Shown here piece by piece: positions 9,037 to 19,060 of a stretch of DNA of 64,000 nucleotides. How positions within the stretch are numbered: the stretch's first letter is position 1; each line of letters begins with the position of its first letter. Origin of the DNA: Bacteroidota bacterium (GTDB lineage Bacteria; Bacteroidota; Bacteroidia; Sphingobacteriales; Sphingobacteriaceae); the NCBI GenBank assembly GCA_018266915.1, contig JAFDZM010000042.1, positions 43,108 to 107,107 of the forward strand, read 5' to 3'. A program made the translations under genes and the position numbers. The notes below the pieces were generated by a model that saw only the letters and a program-made list of their open reading frames with translations, did no database searches and had not been told where the DNA came from.

Positions 9037-10875
9037 ATGAAGAAGCTGGTTTATATACTGCTTTTTACATTATCAGCTTACGCGGTGCAGGCGCAGGATA
9101 CTGTGCATTATACCGGTAAGACATTGGTTAATGTAGATTACCACGATGGTGAACTAACACCGGCGGTGGGAGTGCACAGCATGCAGATATTCAGGGCAAA
9201 CCGCCAGCATCCCGAATTGGCCGATGGCTTTGGATTTACCTATAACCACCAGCCAATGCTGTGTTATTGGAACAATACTTTTTATGTGGAATACCTGAGC
9301 GATAAAGTAGGAGAGAGTGTGCCACCGGGACAGACCTTGCTGATCACCTCAAAAGATGGCCAGGTATGGTCAAAACCAGCAGTTGTTTTTCCTCAGTATA
9401 AAATTCCGGACGGTACGATCAAAGAAGGACATCCTGGTGTAGCTAAAAACTTGTATTCGGTAATGCACCAGCGCATGGGTTTCTATGTTGCCAAATCCAA
9501 GCGCCTGCTTGTACTTGGTTTTTACGGCATTTGCCTGGATGGTCATGATGATCCGAATGATGGTAGGGGTATAGGTCGCGTAGTGCGCGAAGTATACCCG
9601 GACGGGAAATACGGTCCGATATATTTTATTCATTACAACCCAAAGTGGAGCGAAAAGAACACATCGTACCCTTTTTATAAAACCAGTAAGGACAAGGGGT
9701 TTATAGAAGCCTGTGACGAATTAATGGCTAATCCATTGATGATGATGCAGTGGGTGGAAGAAACAGATCGAAAAGATCCGCTGATACCGCTGCACAAAGA
9801 TTACAAGGCTTTCAATTTTTATCATCTGCCTGATGGGCGTGTGGTGGGTTTATGGAAATATGCCTTGACTGCTATTAGTACTGACAATGGTAAAACCTGG
9901 CCTGCAAATGCAACACGCGCGCCACATTTTGTAACCAGCAATGCCAAGATTTGGGGACAGCGTACATCCGATGGAAAATATGCAACAGTTTATAACCCTT
10001 CTGAATTTCGCTGGCCGCTGGCTGTTTCTGTTAGCCAGGACGGATTAGATTATACCAACTTGTTACTGGTTAATGGCCAGATATCTACTATGCGGTACGG
10101 TGGGGCTTATAAATCATATGGCCCGCAATATACACGCGGGATCATTGAAGGTAATGGAACACCACCCGATGGCAAGCTTTGGGTTACCTACAGCATGAAC
10201 AAAGAAGATATCTGGGTGACATCGATCCCTGTACCTGTTACTGATCAGGTTTCGGAACAAACTGATGAAGTATTTAACGATATGATTGCGGGTAAAGAGC
10301 TGGATAAGTGGAATATATATAGTCCGGAGTGGGCAAAGGTAGGCATCGAGAAAATGCCTGATGGCACTAAAGCACTTGCACTGAATGACCGTGATAGGTT
10401 TGATTATGCCTATGCCGAGCGGATTGTGCCTGAATCGAAAAAGCTGGTGGCAGATTTTGCAATAGTAGCAGGTCAAAATAATACCGGTATGCTTGATATA
10501 GAATTTCAGGATGCAAAAGGCCATGCAGCAATCAGGCTAACACTCGATTCAACGGGTACTTTCTTTGCCAAAGCAGGCTATCGTAATAAAGATCTGCTAA
10601 AGCATTATGATGCCAACACGCCCTATCACATCATACTTAAACTGAATACCGACACCCGTTTCTATACAATAAATATTAATGGAAAAGATCTGTCGCCTAA
10701 TTTGTTTTTTGCCCCGGTATCAAGCGTAAAACGGATAGTCTTTCGCACGGGTGGCGTCAGGCGGTTCCCCAATGCAGATACACCAACCGATCAGAGTTAT
10801 GATGTAGATCATACGGGTAACCCCGCAAAGCCAGCCGTATTCTTTATTAAGTCATTCAAAACAAGCAATTACTAA
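9037..10875 (+). CDS. Exported sialidase-fold beta-propeller protein with C-terminal lectin-like domain
   Basis: Signal peptide of about 20 residues ending in VQAQ. Residues 40-410 carry Asp-box-like repeats of the six-bladed sialidase fold: ITSKDGQVWSKP, AISTDNGKTWP and SVSQDGLDYTN. A Cys- and Gly-rich stretch, GFYGICLDGHDDPNDGRG, lies between them. Residues from about 430 on (MIAGKELDKWNIYSPEW to the end) look like a jelly-roll carbohydrate-binding domain. The classic sialidase Arg triad cannot be assigned. The gene is 1 base after the GH43-like gene and 3 bases before the esterase gene. No sialic-acid catabolic genes are in the window, so a pectic sugar acid is a better guess than sialic acid. 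Family-level only. Confidence 0.6.
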   Translation: MKKLVYILLFTLSAYAVQAQDTVHYTGKTLVNVDYHDGELTPAVGVHSMQIFRANRQHPELADGFGFTYNHQPMLCYWNNTFYVEYLSDKVGESVPPGQTLLITSKDGQVWSKPAVVFPQYKIPDGTIKEGHPGVAKNLYSVMHQRMGFYVAKSKRLLVLGFYGICLDGHDDPNDGRGIGRVVREVYPDGKYGPIYFIHYNPKWSEKNTSYPFYKTSKDKGFIEACDELMANPLMMMQWVEETDRKDPLIPLHKDYKAFNFYHLPDGRVVGLWKYALTAISTDNGKTWPANATRAPHFVTSNAKIWGQRTSDGKYATVYNPSEFRWPLAVSVSQDGLDYTNLLLVNGQISTMRYGGAYKSYGPQYTRGIIEGNGTPPDGKLWVTYSMNKEDIWVTSIPVPVTDQVSEQTDEVFNDMIAGKELDKWNIYSPEWAKVGIEKMPDGTKALALNDRDRFDYAYAERIVPESKKLVADFAIVAGQNNTGMLDIEFQDAKGHAAIRLTLDSTGTFFAKAGYRNKDLLKHYDANTPYHIILKLNTDTRFYTININGKDLSPNLFFAPVSSVKRIVFRTGGVRRFPNADTPTDQSYDVDHTGNPAKPAVFFIKSFKTSNY

Positions 10876-10878
10876 CCA

Positions 10879-12345
10879 ATGAAGGCAAGCGATATATTCT
10901 ATTTGTTGGTTACGCTATTTCTTTATAGTTTAAATAGTAAAGCGGAAGTTATTTTGCCTAAAATATTAGGCAATAACATGGTGCTGCAACGCGATGAACC
11001 TGTTCCAATCTGGGGTACCGCTGCAATCGGAGAAAAGGTTGTTGTCACCTTTGCGAATCAAACTAAAACTGTGCTGACTGACCAGTCAGGGCAATGGAAA
11101 ATAGTGCTGGACCCTATGCCAGCTTCAGCCCAACCGCAAACATTAACCATATCAGGAACCAATATCATTAAGCTAAATAATATACTGGTCGGTGAGGTAT
11201 GGCTTTGCTCGGGGCAATCAAACATGCAGTATGAAATGCGCAAGAACAGCAAGGTAGCTAAACCGGATACAAGCACAGTTAACTCACCTGTTGATGAACT
11301 GGGGCGGGCGCATAATCCTGAAATAAGGATATTCCTGGCCACACAAAAGAATTTAAGAAAATCTGATTCCACCCATTCAGGATGGAATATAGCTGAAGGA
11401 ACTGCTCTTCGTGATTTTTCGGCAGTCGGGTACTTTTTTGGCAAAAATCTGAATCATGATTTAAAGGTACCGGTCGGCATTATTTCATCTGCAGTAAGTG
11501 GTAGCCGCATTGAGCCCTGGGCGTCTTCGGAAGCCTTTAATTCGGTAAGCTATTTCAAAGCCAATAACATCAAAATTGACGGTGACCCGGGCAAATTTTA
11601 TCATAAAATGATCGAGCCGCTGGCGCCTTTTGCCATTCGTGGTTTCTTGTGGTACCAGGGCGAATCAAACTGCTTCCTGGGAGAATCAATCTCCTACACC
11701 TATAAAATGGAGGCGCTTATAAATTGCTGGCGCGAACTATGGCATAATCATAAAATGCCCTTTTATTATGTCCAGATAGCGCCATACTATTATTCAAAAG
11801 CCAAAGGTATTATGCCTTATACCGAAGAGCGTGAACCAGAATTCAGGGAGGCGCAAACTATCGCCCTTAAAATACCACATACCGGTATGATCGTCACAAC
11901 CGATTTAAATGATGATCTCAAAAATATTCATCCGCCTTTTAAATGGGTAGTGGGCAAAAGACTTGAATTATTGGCCTTAGCTAAAACTTACGGCGAAAAC
12001 GATATCGCTTTTTCTGGCCCTGAATATAAGGCAATGAAGGTAAAACGAAATAAGATTATTTTATCCTTTGATTATGTCGGCGGTGGACTGGTAAGTCATG
12101 ACGGCAAGCAGCTAAACAATTTCACCATTGCGGGACCTGACGGCAAGTTTTACAATGCTAATGCAGTTATTAAGGGTGATAAGGTTATCGTTTCTTCACC
12201 TGAAGTGGCATCGCCAACTATAGTCCGCTTTGCATGGAATGAAGCGGCACAACCCAATTTTTATAATAAAAATGGTTTGCCGGCTGTGCCTTTCCGAACC
12301 GACAATCCTTTGAAGTTTTCCTATACAAATACTGACCTGAAATGA
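10879..12345 (+). CDS. SGNH-type sialate-O-acetylesterase-like esterase
   Basis: Predicted to remove acetyl groups from glycans. Signal peptide of about 22 residues. A beta-sandwich opens with LPKILGNNMVLQRDEPVPIWG, characteristic of the family. The SGNH nucleophile block follows at GEVWLCSGQSNMQYEM (about residue 113), and GFLWYQGESN about residue 258 is the Asn/Gln-Gly-Glu-Ser block. A late DLNDDLKNIHPPFKWVVGKR segment supplies the Asp and His. Pectins, including RG-I backbones and some RG-II sugars, carry O-acetyl groups. That makes pectin acetylesterase work more likely than sialate deacetylation. Its stop overlaps the following start (ATGA), suggesting coupled translation. Confidence 0.83.
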   Translation: MKASDIFYLLVTLFLYSLNSKAEVILPKILGNNMVLQRDEPVPIWGTAAIGEKVVVTFANQTKTVLTDQSGQWKIVLDPMPASAQPQTLTISGTNIIKLNNILVGEVWLCSGQSNMQYEMRKNSKVAKPDTSTVNSPVDELGRAHNPEIRIFLATQKNLRKSDSTHSGWNIAEGTALRDFSAVGYFFGKNLNHDLKVPVGIISSAVSGSRIEPWASSEAFNSVSYFKANNIKIDGDPGKFYHKMIEPLAPFAIRGFLWYQGESNCFLGESISYTYKMEALINCWRELWHNHKMPFYYVQIAPYYYSKAKGIMPYTEEREPEFREAQTIALKIPHTGMIVTTDLNDDLKNIHPPFKWVVGKRLELLALAKTYGENDIAFSGPEYKAMKVKRNKIILSFDYVGGGLVSHDGKQLNNFTIAGPDGKFYNANAVIKGDKVIVSSPEVASPTIVRFAWNEAAQPNFYNKNGLPAVPFRTDNPLKFSYTNTDLK

Positions 12346-15146
12346 AAAACACCCGGCTTAAAATTTGGTTAAGTGCTTTGCTGTTGATACCTGCCATAGC
12401 TGTATGCGCCCAGCAAACACAGGTACAATACCTTTCCGGCACGGGCAGCGATCATACTGTCAATTGGCAATTTTTTTGTACGGCCGGCCAAAACTCAGGT
12501 AAGTGGACTACCATACCGGTGCCATCGAATTGGGAATTACAGGGCTTTGGAAAATACAACTATGGCCTGGACAAGGATAGCTTGAAGGGCCGTGAACAGG
12601 GACTTTACAAATACCAGTTCAGCATACCTGCATCATGGAAAGGAAAAGATATCAATATTGTTTTTGATGGCGCAATGACGGATACCAAAGTGATGATCAA
12701 CGGCACACAGGCCGGGCCAATTCACCAGGGATCGTTCTATCGTTTTAAGTACGATATAACCAGGCTACTGAACTTTGATAAGCCAAACCTGCTCGAAGTA
12801 ACCGTATCGAAATACTCAGCAAATTCAACTGTGAACGATGCCGAGCGCAAAGGCGATTTCTGGGTATTCGGCGGAATTTTCAGACCAGTGTTTCTTGAAG
12901 CGTTTCCTCAAAGCCATATCAATCATATTGCTGTCGATGCAAAGGCGGATGGTAGTTTTAAAGCACAGCTTAACCTGTCTCATATAAAAAATGCAGCTAC
13001 AGTAAAAGGAGAGCTTTACAGTATCGATGGCAAGAAGGTTGGCATGCCTTTCTCGGCACAGATTAAGCCCGGCGATTCGTCTGTACTGATCAAAACCCAT
13101 TTTAACGGGCCAAAACTATGGTCGCCGGAATTCCCGAATCTTTATAATGTAGTATTCACGCTCAGCGTTGGCGGCAAGCCGCTGCATACAGTAAAACAAC
13201 GCTTTGGCTTCCGGACTATTGAGCTGCGCGAACATGATGGTATCTACGTAAATAATGTAAAGATCAAATTCAGGGGTGTAAACCACCATTCATTCTGGCC
13301 GACAACAGGCAGGGCGCTTAACAAAAATCTGAGTATTGCGGATGCGAAAATGATCAAGGATATGAACATGAATGCAGTGCGTATGTCGCATTATCCGCCT
13401 GATGATCATTTCCTTGACGCCTGCGACTCACTGGGTTTGTTTGTGCTGGATGAATTAACTGGATGGCACCACATTTATGACACACAAGTAGGCTCCAAAC
13501 TGGTTAAAGAAATGATTGCGAAGGACGTCAATCATCCTTCTATAGTGATATGGGATAATGGCAATGAAGGTGGTTTTAATTTCGACCTTGATCATTGGTT
13601 TGATGAGCTGGATATTCAAAAACGACCACTTATCCATCCCTGGGCTATTTTCCGTGGTACCAATACCCAGCATTATATCAATTACGATTACGGAACCAAT
13701 ACCGATATACATGGCCACGATGTAGCTTTTCCGACCGAGTTTTTACACGGGCTGTATGACGGTGGCGCTGGTGCAGGACTGGATGATTTTTGGGAACAGA
13801 TGTGGCATACACCAATATCGGCAGGCGGTTTTATCTGGGTTTTTGCCGATGAAGCCGTAGTGCGCACAGACAAAAACGGTTTGCTTGATTCAGATGGCGA
13901 TCATGGCCCTGATGGTATTGTGGGCCCATATCACGAAAAGGAAGGCAGCTACTATACCATTAAGGAAATCTGGTGCCCTGTTCACCTGGAGCCAAAGGAA
14001 ATAACACCGGCATTTGATGGAAAATTACGCCTCGAGAACCGCTTTGCTTTTACCAACCTGAAGCAATGTACTTTCAGTTATCGCCTTACAAAGCTCAATA
14101 ATCCTTATCAAAAGTCATCATCAACATCAGCGACAGGCACAATTGCTTCGCCAGATGTACAGCCAGGCCAATATGGATGTCTGCAGGTAAACCTTCCTAC
14201 GAACTGGAAAAGCTATGATGTGCTGTATGTTACTGCATTTGACCCTCATAAACGGGAATTGTATACCTGGAGCTGGCCGGTAAGCAGCCATGAAGTGATA
14301 ACCAAACGCATGGTTTTGCTTAATGGTAAAGACAAACCGGTTATTAAGGAGACAGATTCGCTTTACAAAGTGACAATAAAGGATATCGAACTGGAGTTTA
14401 ACCGTAACTCAGGTATCCTGCAAAAGGTAAAGAATGCCAAAGGGACTATCCCGCTTAGCAATGGTCCGGTACTGGCTGAGGGGCAGAATCAGTCAGGCTT
14501 TCAAAAGCTGACTAATCATTATGAAGGCAACAAATTAGTCGTAGCGGCTGAGTTTGGAAAGAAAACTACCGAGCAGGAATTAAAATGGACGATTTACCCT
14601 TCTGGGTGGGTGCAATTAGAGGTTAGGTACTGGCCGGTAGGCGAGGAGGCTGATCTGCTGGGCACGAGTTTCTCTTATCCTGAAAAAGAAGTTAAGGGTG
14701 TAACCTATATGGGCGACGGTCCTTACCGTGTTTGGAAAAACCGCTTAAAGGGCGTTACACTGAATGTTTGGGACAAGGCTTACAACAATACTATTACAGG
14801 CGAAGACAGTACCAAACTGATCTATCCAGAGTTTAAAGGCTTTTACTCCAATTTGTATTGGATGAAGCTGCAAACTAAAGAGCAGCCAATCACGATAGTA
14901 TGCAATAGTCAGGATGTGTTTATGCGGTTATTTACCCCAACATATCCCAAAAAGACTTACAACGTTGCACCAACTTTCCCCACAGGTGATATATCATTCA
15001 TGCATGGTATAGCCCCAATTGGTACTAAATCTCAAAAGCCTGAGAAATTGGGGGCGAGTGGTGCAAAAAACCAGTATTTCAATTACGATAAGAACATAAA
15101 GGATGCATTGGCACTCAACCTGTATTTCGACTTTTCGGGCAAATAA
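12342..15146 (+). CDS. Glycoside hydrolase family 2 enzyme
   Basis: Exported GH2 with a signal peptide of about 24 residues. The N-terminal sandwich has VPSNWELQGFGKYNYG, the immunoglobulin-like domain is around residues 190-290, and the TIM barrel opens with IKFRGVNHHSFWPTTGRALN and AVRMSHYPPDDHFLDACD. The acid/base Glu lies in WDNGNEGGFN (about residue 408) and the nucleophile probably in FPTEFLHGLYDGG. The C-terminal 350 residues include further sandwich domains with beta-galactosidase small-chain character. GH2 includes beta-galactosidases, beta-glucuronidases and alpha-L-arabinopyranosidases, all relevant to pectin side chains; sequence alone does not choose. The gene starts in a 4-base overlap with the esterase gene. 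Confidence 0.88.
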   Translation: MKNTRLKIWLSALLLIPAIAVCAQQTQVQYLSGTGSDHTVNWQFFCTAGQNSGKWTTIPVPSNWELQGFGKYNYGLDKDSLKGREQGLYKYQFSIPASWKGKDINIVFDGAMTDTKVMINGTQAGPIHQGSFYRFKYDITRLLNFDKPNLLEVTVSKYSANSTVNDAERKGDFWVFGGIFRPVFLEAFPQSHINHIAVDAKADGSFKAQLNLSHIKNAATVKGELYSIDGKKVGMPFSAQIKPGDSSVLIKTHFNGPKLWSPEFPNLYNVVFTLSVGGKPLHTVKQRFGFRTIELREHDGIYVNNVKIKFRGVNHHSFWPTTGRALNKNLSIADAKMIKDMNMNAVRMSHYPPDDHFLDACDSLGLFVLDELTGWHHIYDTQVGSKLVKEMIAKDVNHPSIVIWDNGNEGGFNFDLDHWFDELDIQKRPLIHPWAIFRGTNTQHYINYDYGTNTDIHGHDVAFPTEFLHGLYDGGAGAGLDDFWEQMWHTPISAGGFIWVFADEAVVRTDKNGLLDSDGDHGPDGIVGPYHEKEGSYYTIKEIWCPVHLEPKEITPAFDGKLRLENRFAFTNLKQCTFSYRLTKLNNPYQKSSSTSATGTIASPDVQPGQYGCLQVNLPTNWKSYDVLYVTAFDPHKRELYTWSWPVSSHEVITKRMVLLNGKDKPVIKETDSLYKVTIKDIELEFNRNSGILQKVKNAKGTIPLSNGPVLAEGQNQSGFQKLTNHYEGNKLVVAAEFGKKTTEQELKWTIYPSGWVQLEVRYWPVGEEADLLGTSFSYPEKEVKGVTYMGDGPYRVWKNRLKGVTLNVWDKAYNNTITGEDSTKLIYPEFKGFYSNLYWMKLQTKEQPITIVCNSQDVFMRLFTPTYPKKTYNVAPTFPTGDISFMHGIAPIGTKSQKPEKLGASGAKNQYFNYDKNIKDALALNLYFDFSGK

Positions 15147-15149
15147 TTG

Positions 15150-17909
15150 ATGAAAAAGTGTGCAATCCATATCGCTGCGATTTTAGTATGCATCTTAACT
15201 TGCAGCTATAAAGATTTTGCATCCCCCCGTATAGGCCTGCAACATCTGCGTTGCGAAATGCTGGAGAATCCGCAGGGAATAGATGCTTTGCATCCCCGCT
15301 TAAGCTGGCAAATTGTTAGCAATGGACGTAACATCGTCCAAACCGCTTACAGGGTAATTGTAGCTTCATCCTCCGAAAAACTCAACCAAGATGAGGGTGA
15401 TCTTTGGGATTCGCACAAGATTACTTCGGGCCAGTCGATAATGGTTGCCTATGCTGGTAAACCGCTTGCCAGTGGTACTGCCTGTTTCTGGAAGATTCGT
15501 ATTTGGACAAAAAAAAGGCAAAGCCAATGGAGCCAGTCTGCATTTTGGAGCATGGGATTGCTAAAATCTTCAGATTGGAAGGCAAAATGGATCGGGTATG
15601 ACGGCGGTTTTCCATGGGATAGCATTTCCAAATTTTCAAGATTGTCGGCGCGGTATTTCCGCAAGGAATTTAAAAGCGATAAGTCGATAAAAAAAGCTGT
15701 CGTTTACGTCGTCGGCCTGGGGCATTATGAGCTTTATATTGACGGCAAAGTAATTGGTGATGAGGTGCTTGCTGAGGCACCCACAGACTATACCCAGGCG
15801 GTAAAATACAATACTTATGATGTTACCAATAACATCAGCCAGGGCAACAATGTGATAGGCACTGTATTAGGCAACGGTCGCTTCTTTACAATGCGTCCCA
15901 AGTATAAGCCAAAGAAGATAAAGGAATTCGGATTTCCGAAGATGTTGCTGCAACTGGAAATTACCTACAACGACGGGACAAAAAAAGTGATAACAAGTGA
16001 CAATAGCTGGAAATTCACAGCCGATGGCCCGATCAGAACCAACAATGAATACGATGGGGAAGAATACGATGCCACAAAGGACCTTACCGGATGGAATACA
16101 GTCGGTTATGACGACAGTAAATGGGCAAATCCTCAACTGGTAGCTGCACCGGGCGGAAGACTGGAAGCGCGTATGATGGAGCCGATCAAAATTGTTAAAA
16201 CCATTAGCCCAATAAGCATCGCTCCGCTTAAGCCAGGCGTTTGGATAATGGATATGGGCCAGAACATGGCCGGCTGGGTTCAGATGAGGGTTAAAGGTAA
16301 TCGCGGCGATAAGGTCACGCTTCGCTATGCTGAAACCTTGCAAAAGGATCATGAATTGTATGTCGCTAATCTGCGCGATGCAAAGGCCACAGATAGTTAT
16401 ACTTTAAAAGGCGAGGGGGAAGAAGCCTGGCATCCTGTATTTGTATTTCACGGATTCAGGTATTTAGAGATAAGCGGCTATCCAGGAACTCCGAGTGTGA
16501 ATGATTTTGTCGGCCAGGCGGTATCAGATGATATGGCGACAACCGGGCAATTTGAAACCTCGGATACGTTGATCAACCGGATATATCAAAACGCCTGGTG
16601 GGGTATTTTAAGCAATTACAAAGGCATGCCGATTGACTGTCCCCAGCGTAATGAACGCATGCCCTGGTTAGGAGATCGCGCAACTGGCTCGTTGGGGGAG
16701 AGCTTTGTGTTTGACAACGAAAACCTGTACGCCAAATGGCTCGACGATATACAGGATGCACAATTGCCCGATGGCTCAATTCCCGATGTGGCGCCCGCAT
16801 ACTGGCATTATTACAGCGATAACATGACCTGGCCGGGTACTTACATCCTGGTGGCCAATATGCTCTATGAGCAATTCGGAGACAAAGCGCCGATTGAGAA
16901 ACACTACGCTTCGATGAAAAAGTGGTTGAGCTACATGCGCCAGAAATACCTGAAGAGTGGCTTAATGACCAAAGACAAGTACGGCGACTGGTGCGTACCA
17001 CCTGAATCGCCGGAACTTATCCACGCTAAAGATCCTTCCAGGATCACTGACGGCACAATCATCGCGACAGCATATTACTACCGCATGCTGTATTTAATGC
17101 AGCACTTTGCAGGAATACTAAATAAGCCTGCCGATCAGCAGAGTTTTTTGGCGATGGCAATAGCGACGAAAGATGCCTTAAATCAGAAATTTCTCAATAA
17201 AGCCACTGGACAGTACGATAACAATACAGTCACTGCCAACCTGCTGCCTTTATATTTTAAAATGGTGCCGCCGATGTATGAGAAGCAGGTGTTCAGCAAT
17301 ATTGTGAACAAAATACTTGTGGCCGAAAATGGGCATATCAGCACCGGGGTTATCGGAACACAATGGCTGATGCGGGGCTTGACGGACTATGGTCGCCCGG
17401 ATATTGCTTTTCGTATAGCTGATAACAACGATTATCCAAGCTGGGGTTATATGGTAAAGCAGGGTGCTACCACGATTTGGGAGCTTTGGAATGGCGATAC
17501 AGCCAATCCTCAAATGAACTCCCACAACCACGTAATGCTTTTGGGCGATTTGATCGCATGGTTTTACCAGGGCCTTGCCGGAATGAAAGCCGGTGATCCG
17601 GGGTTTAAAACCATTATTATGAAACCAGCAGTTATAAGTGGTTTAGACAGCGTGAAAGCCTCCTATCAAACGCCTTACGGGTTAATTAAAAGTAACTGGA
17701 AAAAAGGACAAGGTCAATTTGAATGGCTGGTAACCATTCCGCCAAATACCACAGCGACAGTTTATTTGCCGGCTAAAACGCTGAAGGATGTACATGACGG
17801 CGACGCAATATTGATCGCTGAAAAAGGAATCAAATATGCAGGGCAGGATAAAGACAAAACGAAAGTAGTGATTGGCTCAGGTGATTATGATTTCACGATA
17901 AAATATTAA
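15150..17909 (+). CDS. Glycoside hydrolase family 78 alpha-L-rhamnosidase
   Basis: Removes terminal alpha-L-rhamnose. A short signal has a possible lipobox (ILTC, residues 16-19). The standard opening LRCEMLENPQGIDALHPRLSW follows, and then beta-sandwich modules (CFWKIRIWTKKRQSQWS, YVVGLGHYELYIDGK). The (alpha/alpha)6 barrel carries the hallmark MPIDCPQRNERMPWLGDR near residue 500, which contains the general-acid region. TTIWELWNGD and NSHNHVMLGD-like segments follow near residue 770-795. The ATG at 15150 directly follows a TTG in the same frame and is taken as the start, 3 bases after the GH2 stop. Length (919 residues) fits multi-domain GH78 enzymes. One of three rhamnosidase-family genes here. 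Confidence 0.92.
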   Translation: MKKCAIHIAAILVCILTCSYKDFASPRIGLQHLRCEMLENPQGIDALHPRLSWQIVSNGRNIVQTAYRVIVASSSEKLNQDEGDLWDSHKITSGQSIMVAYAGKPLASGTACFWKIRIWTKKRQSQWSQSAFWSMGLLKSSDWKAKWIGYDGGFPWDSISKFSRLSARYFRKEFKSDKSIKKAVVYVVGLGHYELYIDGKVIGDEVLAEAPTDYTQAVKYNTYDVTNNISQGNNVIGTVLGNGRFFTMRPKYKPKKIKEFGFPKMLLQLEITYNDGTKKVITSDNSWKFTADGPIRTNNEYDGEEYDATKDLTGWNTVGYDDSKWANPQLVAAPGGRLEARMMEPIKIVKTISPISIAPLKPGVWIMDMGQNMAGWVQMRVKGNRGDKVTLRYAETLQKDHELYVANLRDAKATDSYTLKGEGEEAWHPVFVFHGFRYLEISGYPGTPSVNDFVGQAVSDDMATTGQFETSDTLINRIYQNAWWGILSNYKGMPIDCPQRNERMPWLGDRATGSLGESFVFDNENLYAKWLDDIQDAQLPDGSIPDVAPAYWHYYSDNMTWPGTYILVANMLYEQFGDKAPIEKHYASMKKWLSYMRQKYLKSGLMTKDKYGDWCVPPESPELIHAKDPSRITDGTIIATAYYYRMLYLMQHFAGILNKPADQQSFLAMAIATKDALNQKFLNKATGQYDNNTVTANLLPLYFKMVPPMYEKQVFSNIVNKILVAENGHISTGVIGTQWLMRGLTDYGRPDIAFRIADNNDYPSWGYMVKQGATTIWELWNGDTANPQMNSHNHVMLLGDLIAWFYQGLAGMKAGDPGFKTIIMKPAVISGLDSVKASYQTPYGLIKSNWKKGQGQFEWLVTIPPNTTATVYLPAKTLKDVHDGDAILIAEKGIKYAGQDKDKTKVVIGSGDYDFTIKY

Positions 17910-17920
17910 ACGATATAACT

Positions 17921-19060
17921 ATGTATAATAAGAGTTTTTGTATTGCCACGATATTGATCCTCGGATTTGCGCTGAGCGGCCGGGCACAACTGAAATTGTG
18001 GCAACACGGTATTATAACAGATGAGTTCATTTTTGAAAAGGCACCTTATCCCGAATGCCATGCGGCTACTATTGCAGAAACTAAACATGGACTTGTAGCC
18101 GCCTGGTTTGGAGGAACGAAAGAACGTAATCCCGATGTATGTATTTGGGTAAGTCGCTATGTAAACGGCAAATGGACCGAAGGCATTAACGTAGCCAACG
18201 GCATTCAAAATGAATCGCTGCGCTATGCTTGCTGGAATCCTGTACTTTACCAGGTGCGGGGTGGTGATTTGCTGTTGTTTTACAAAATCGGTCCCAGCCC
18301 GGCTAAATGGAAGGGGTTTGTGAGATCATCAAAAGATGAGGGTGTCACCTGGTCAGCACAGCAAGACTTGCCCGATGGGATACTTGGCCCGGTTAAAAAC
18401 AAACCGATTACGCTGTCTAACGGCGATATTTTATCTCCTTCCGGAACAGAAGATGGCGGGGCAAAAGTACATTTTGAATTGTCTGCTGATAAAGGAAAAA
18501 CCTGGCAAAAGACGAATTCAATTGATGACAGCAAAACTTTTAAAGCTTTGCAGCCTACTATACTGTCCTATAAAGACGGGAAACTACAAGCATTGGTGCG
18601 TAGCCAAAACCGGGCGATACTGCAAACCTGGTCGTCGGATAACGGGAAAACATGGTCGCCGCTGGAAAAGACGGCTCTGCCTAATAACAATTCGGGCATT
18701 GATGGCGTGACTTTGAAAGACGGGCGTCAATTACTGGTCTATAACCACGTATTACCTCCGGATGGCAAAGTTAAAGGTGCACGCACACCGCTGAATGTAG
18801 CGATATCAAAAGACGGCAAAACATGGTATGCGGCTGCCATCCTTGAAGATTCGCCCATCAGTCAATACTCTTACCCTTCAGTAATACAAACTGCTGATGG
18901 CATGGTGCACATTGTTTATACCTGGCGAAGAAAACGGATAAAGCACGTGGTGATCGACCCTAAGAAGCTGGAGTTAAAGGAAATAAAAGATGGTCAATGG
19001 CCTGCTATGCCTGGTTACACTGCACCGGCGGCTAATAACGAAGATAATGAGAAACTATAA
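17921..19060 (+). CDS. Exported BNR-repeat sialidase-fold protein
   Basis: Signal peptide of about 22 residues ending SGRAQ. The mature protein is a single six-bladed propeller. It opens with APYPECHAATIAETKHGLVAAWFGGTKE, split here only by the usual loop, which matches the BNR_2 (sialidase-like) family. Asp boxes are SKDEGVTWS, SADKGKTWQ, SSDNGKTWS and SKDGKTWYA. NNSGIDGVTLKDG and SQYSYPSVIQTADG are the strongly conserved late strands. Such proteins are often labelled exo-alpha-sialidase, but many members of this branch sit in plant-polysaccharide loci and act on other substrates. It is a second, unrelated-looking copy of the fold in the operon, after the gene at 9037. Confidence 0.66.
   Translation: MYNKSFCIATILILGFALSGRAQLKLWQHGIITDEFIFEKAPYPECHAATIAETKHGLVAAWFGGTKERNPDVCIWVSRYVNGKWTEGINVANGIQNESLRYACWNPVLYQVRGGDLLLFYKIGPSPAKWKGFVRSSKDEGVTWSAQQDLPDGILGPVKNKPITLSNGDILSPSGTEDGGAKVHFELSADKGKTWQKTNSIDDSKTFKALQPTILSYKDGKLQALVRSQNRAILQTWSSDNGKTWSPLEKTALPNNNSGIDGVTLKDGRQLLVYNHVLPPDGKVKGARTPLNVAISKDGKTWYAAAILEDSPISQYSYPSVIQTADGMVHIVYTWRRKRIKHVVIDPKKLELKEIKDGQWPAMPGYTAPAANNEDNEKL

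Noticed and set aside
14957..14980. AACGTT centre inside the GH2 gene
   Set aside because: The flanking ACT is off by one base and there is no AGT on the other side; no promoter box nearby.
18990..19046. Longer start for the STN-esterase gene
   Set aside because: It lies in the coding end of the BNR gene and would bury the signal peptide.
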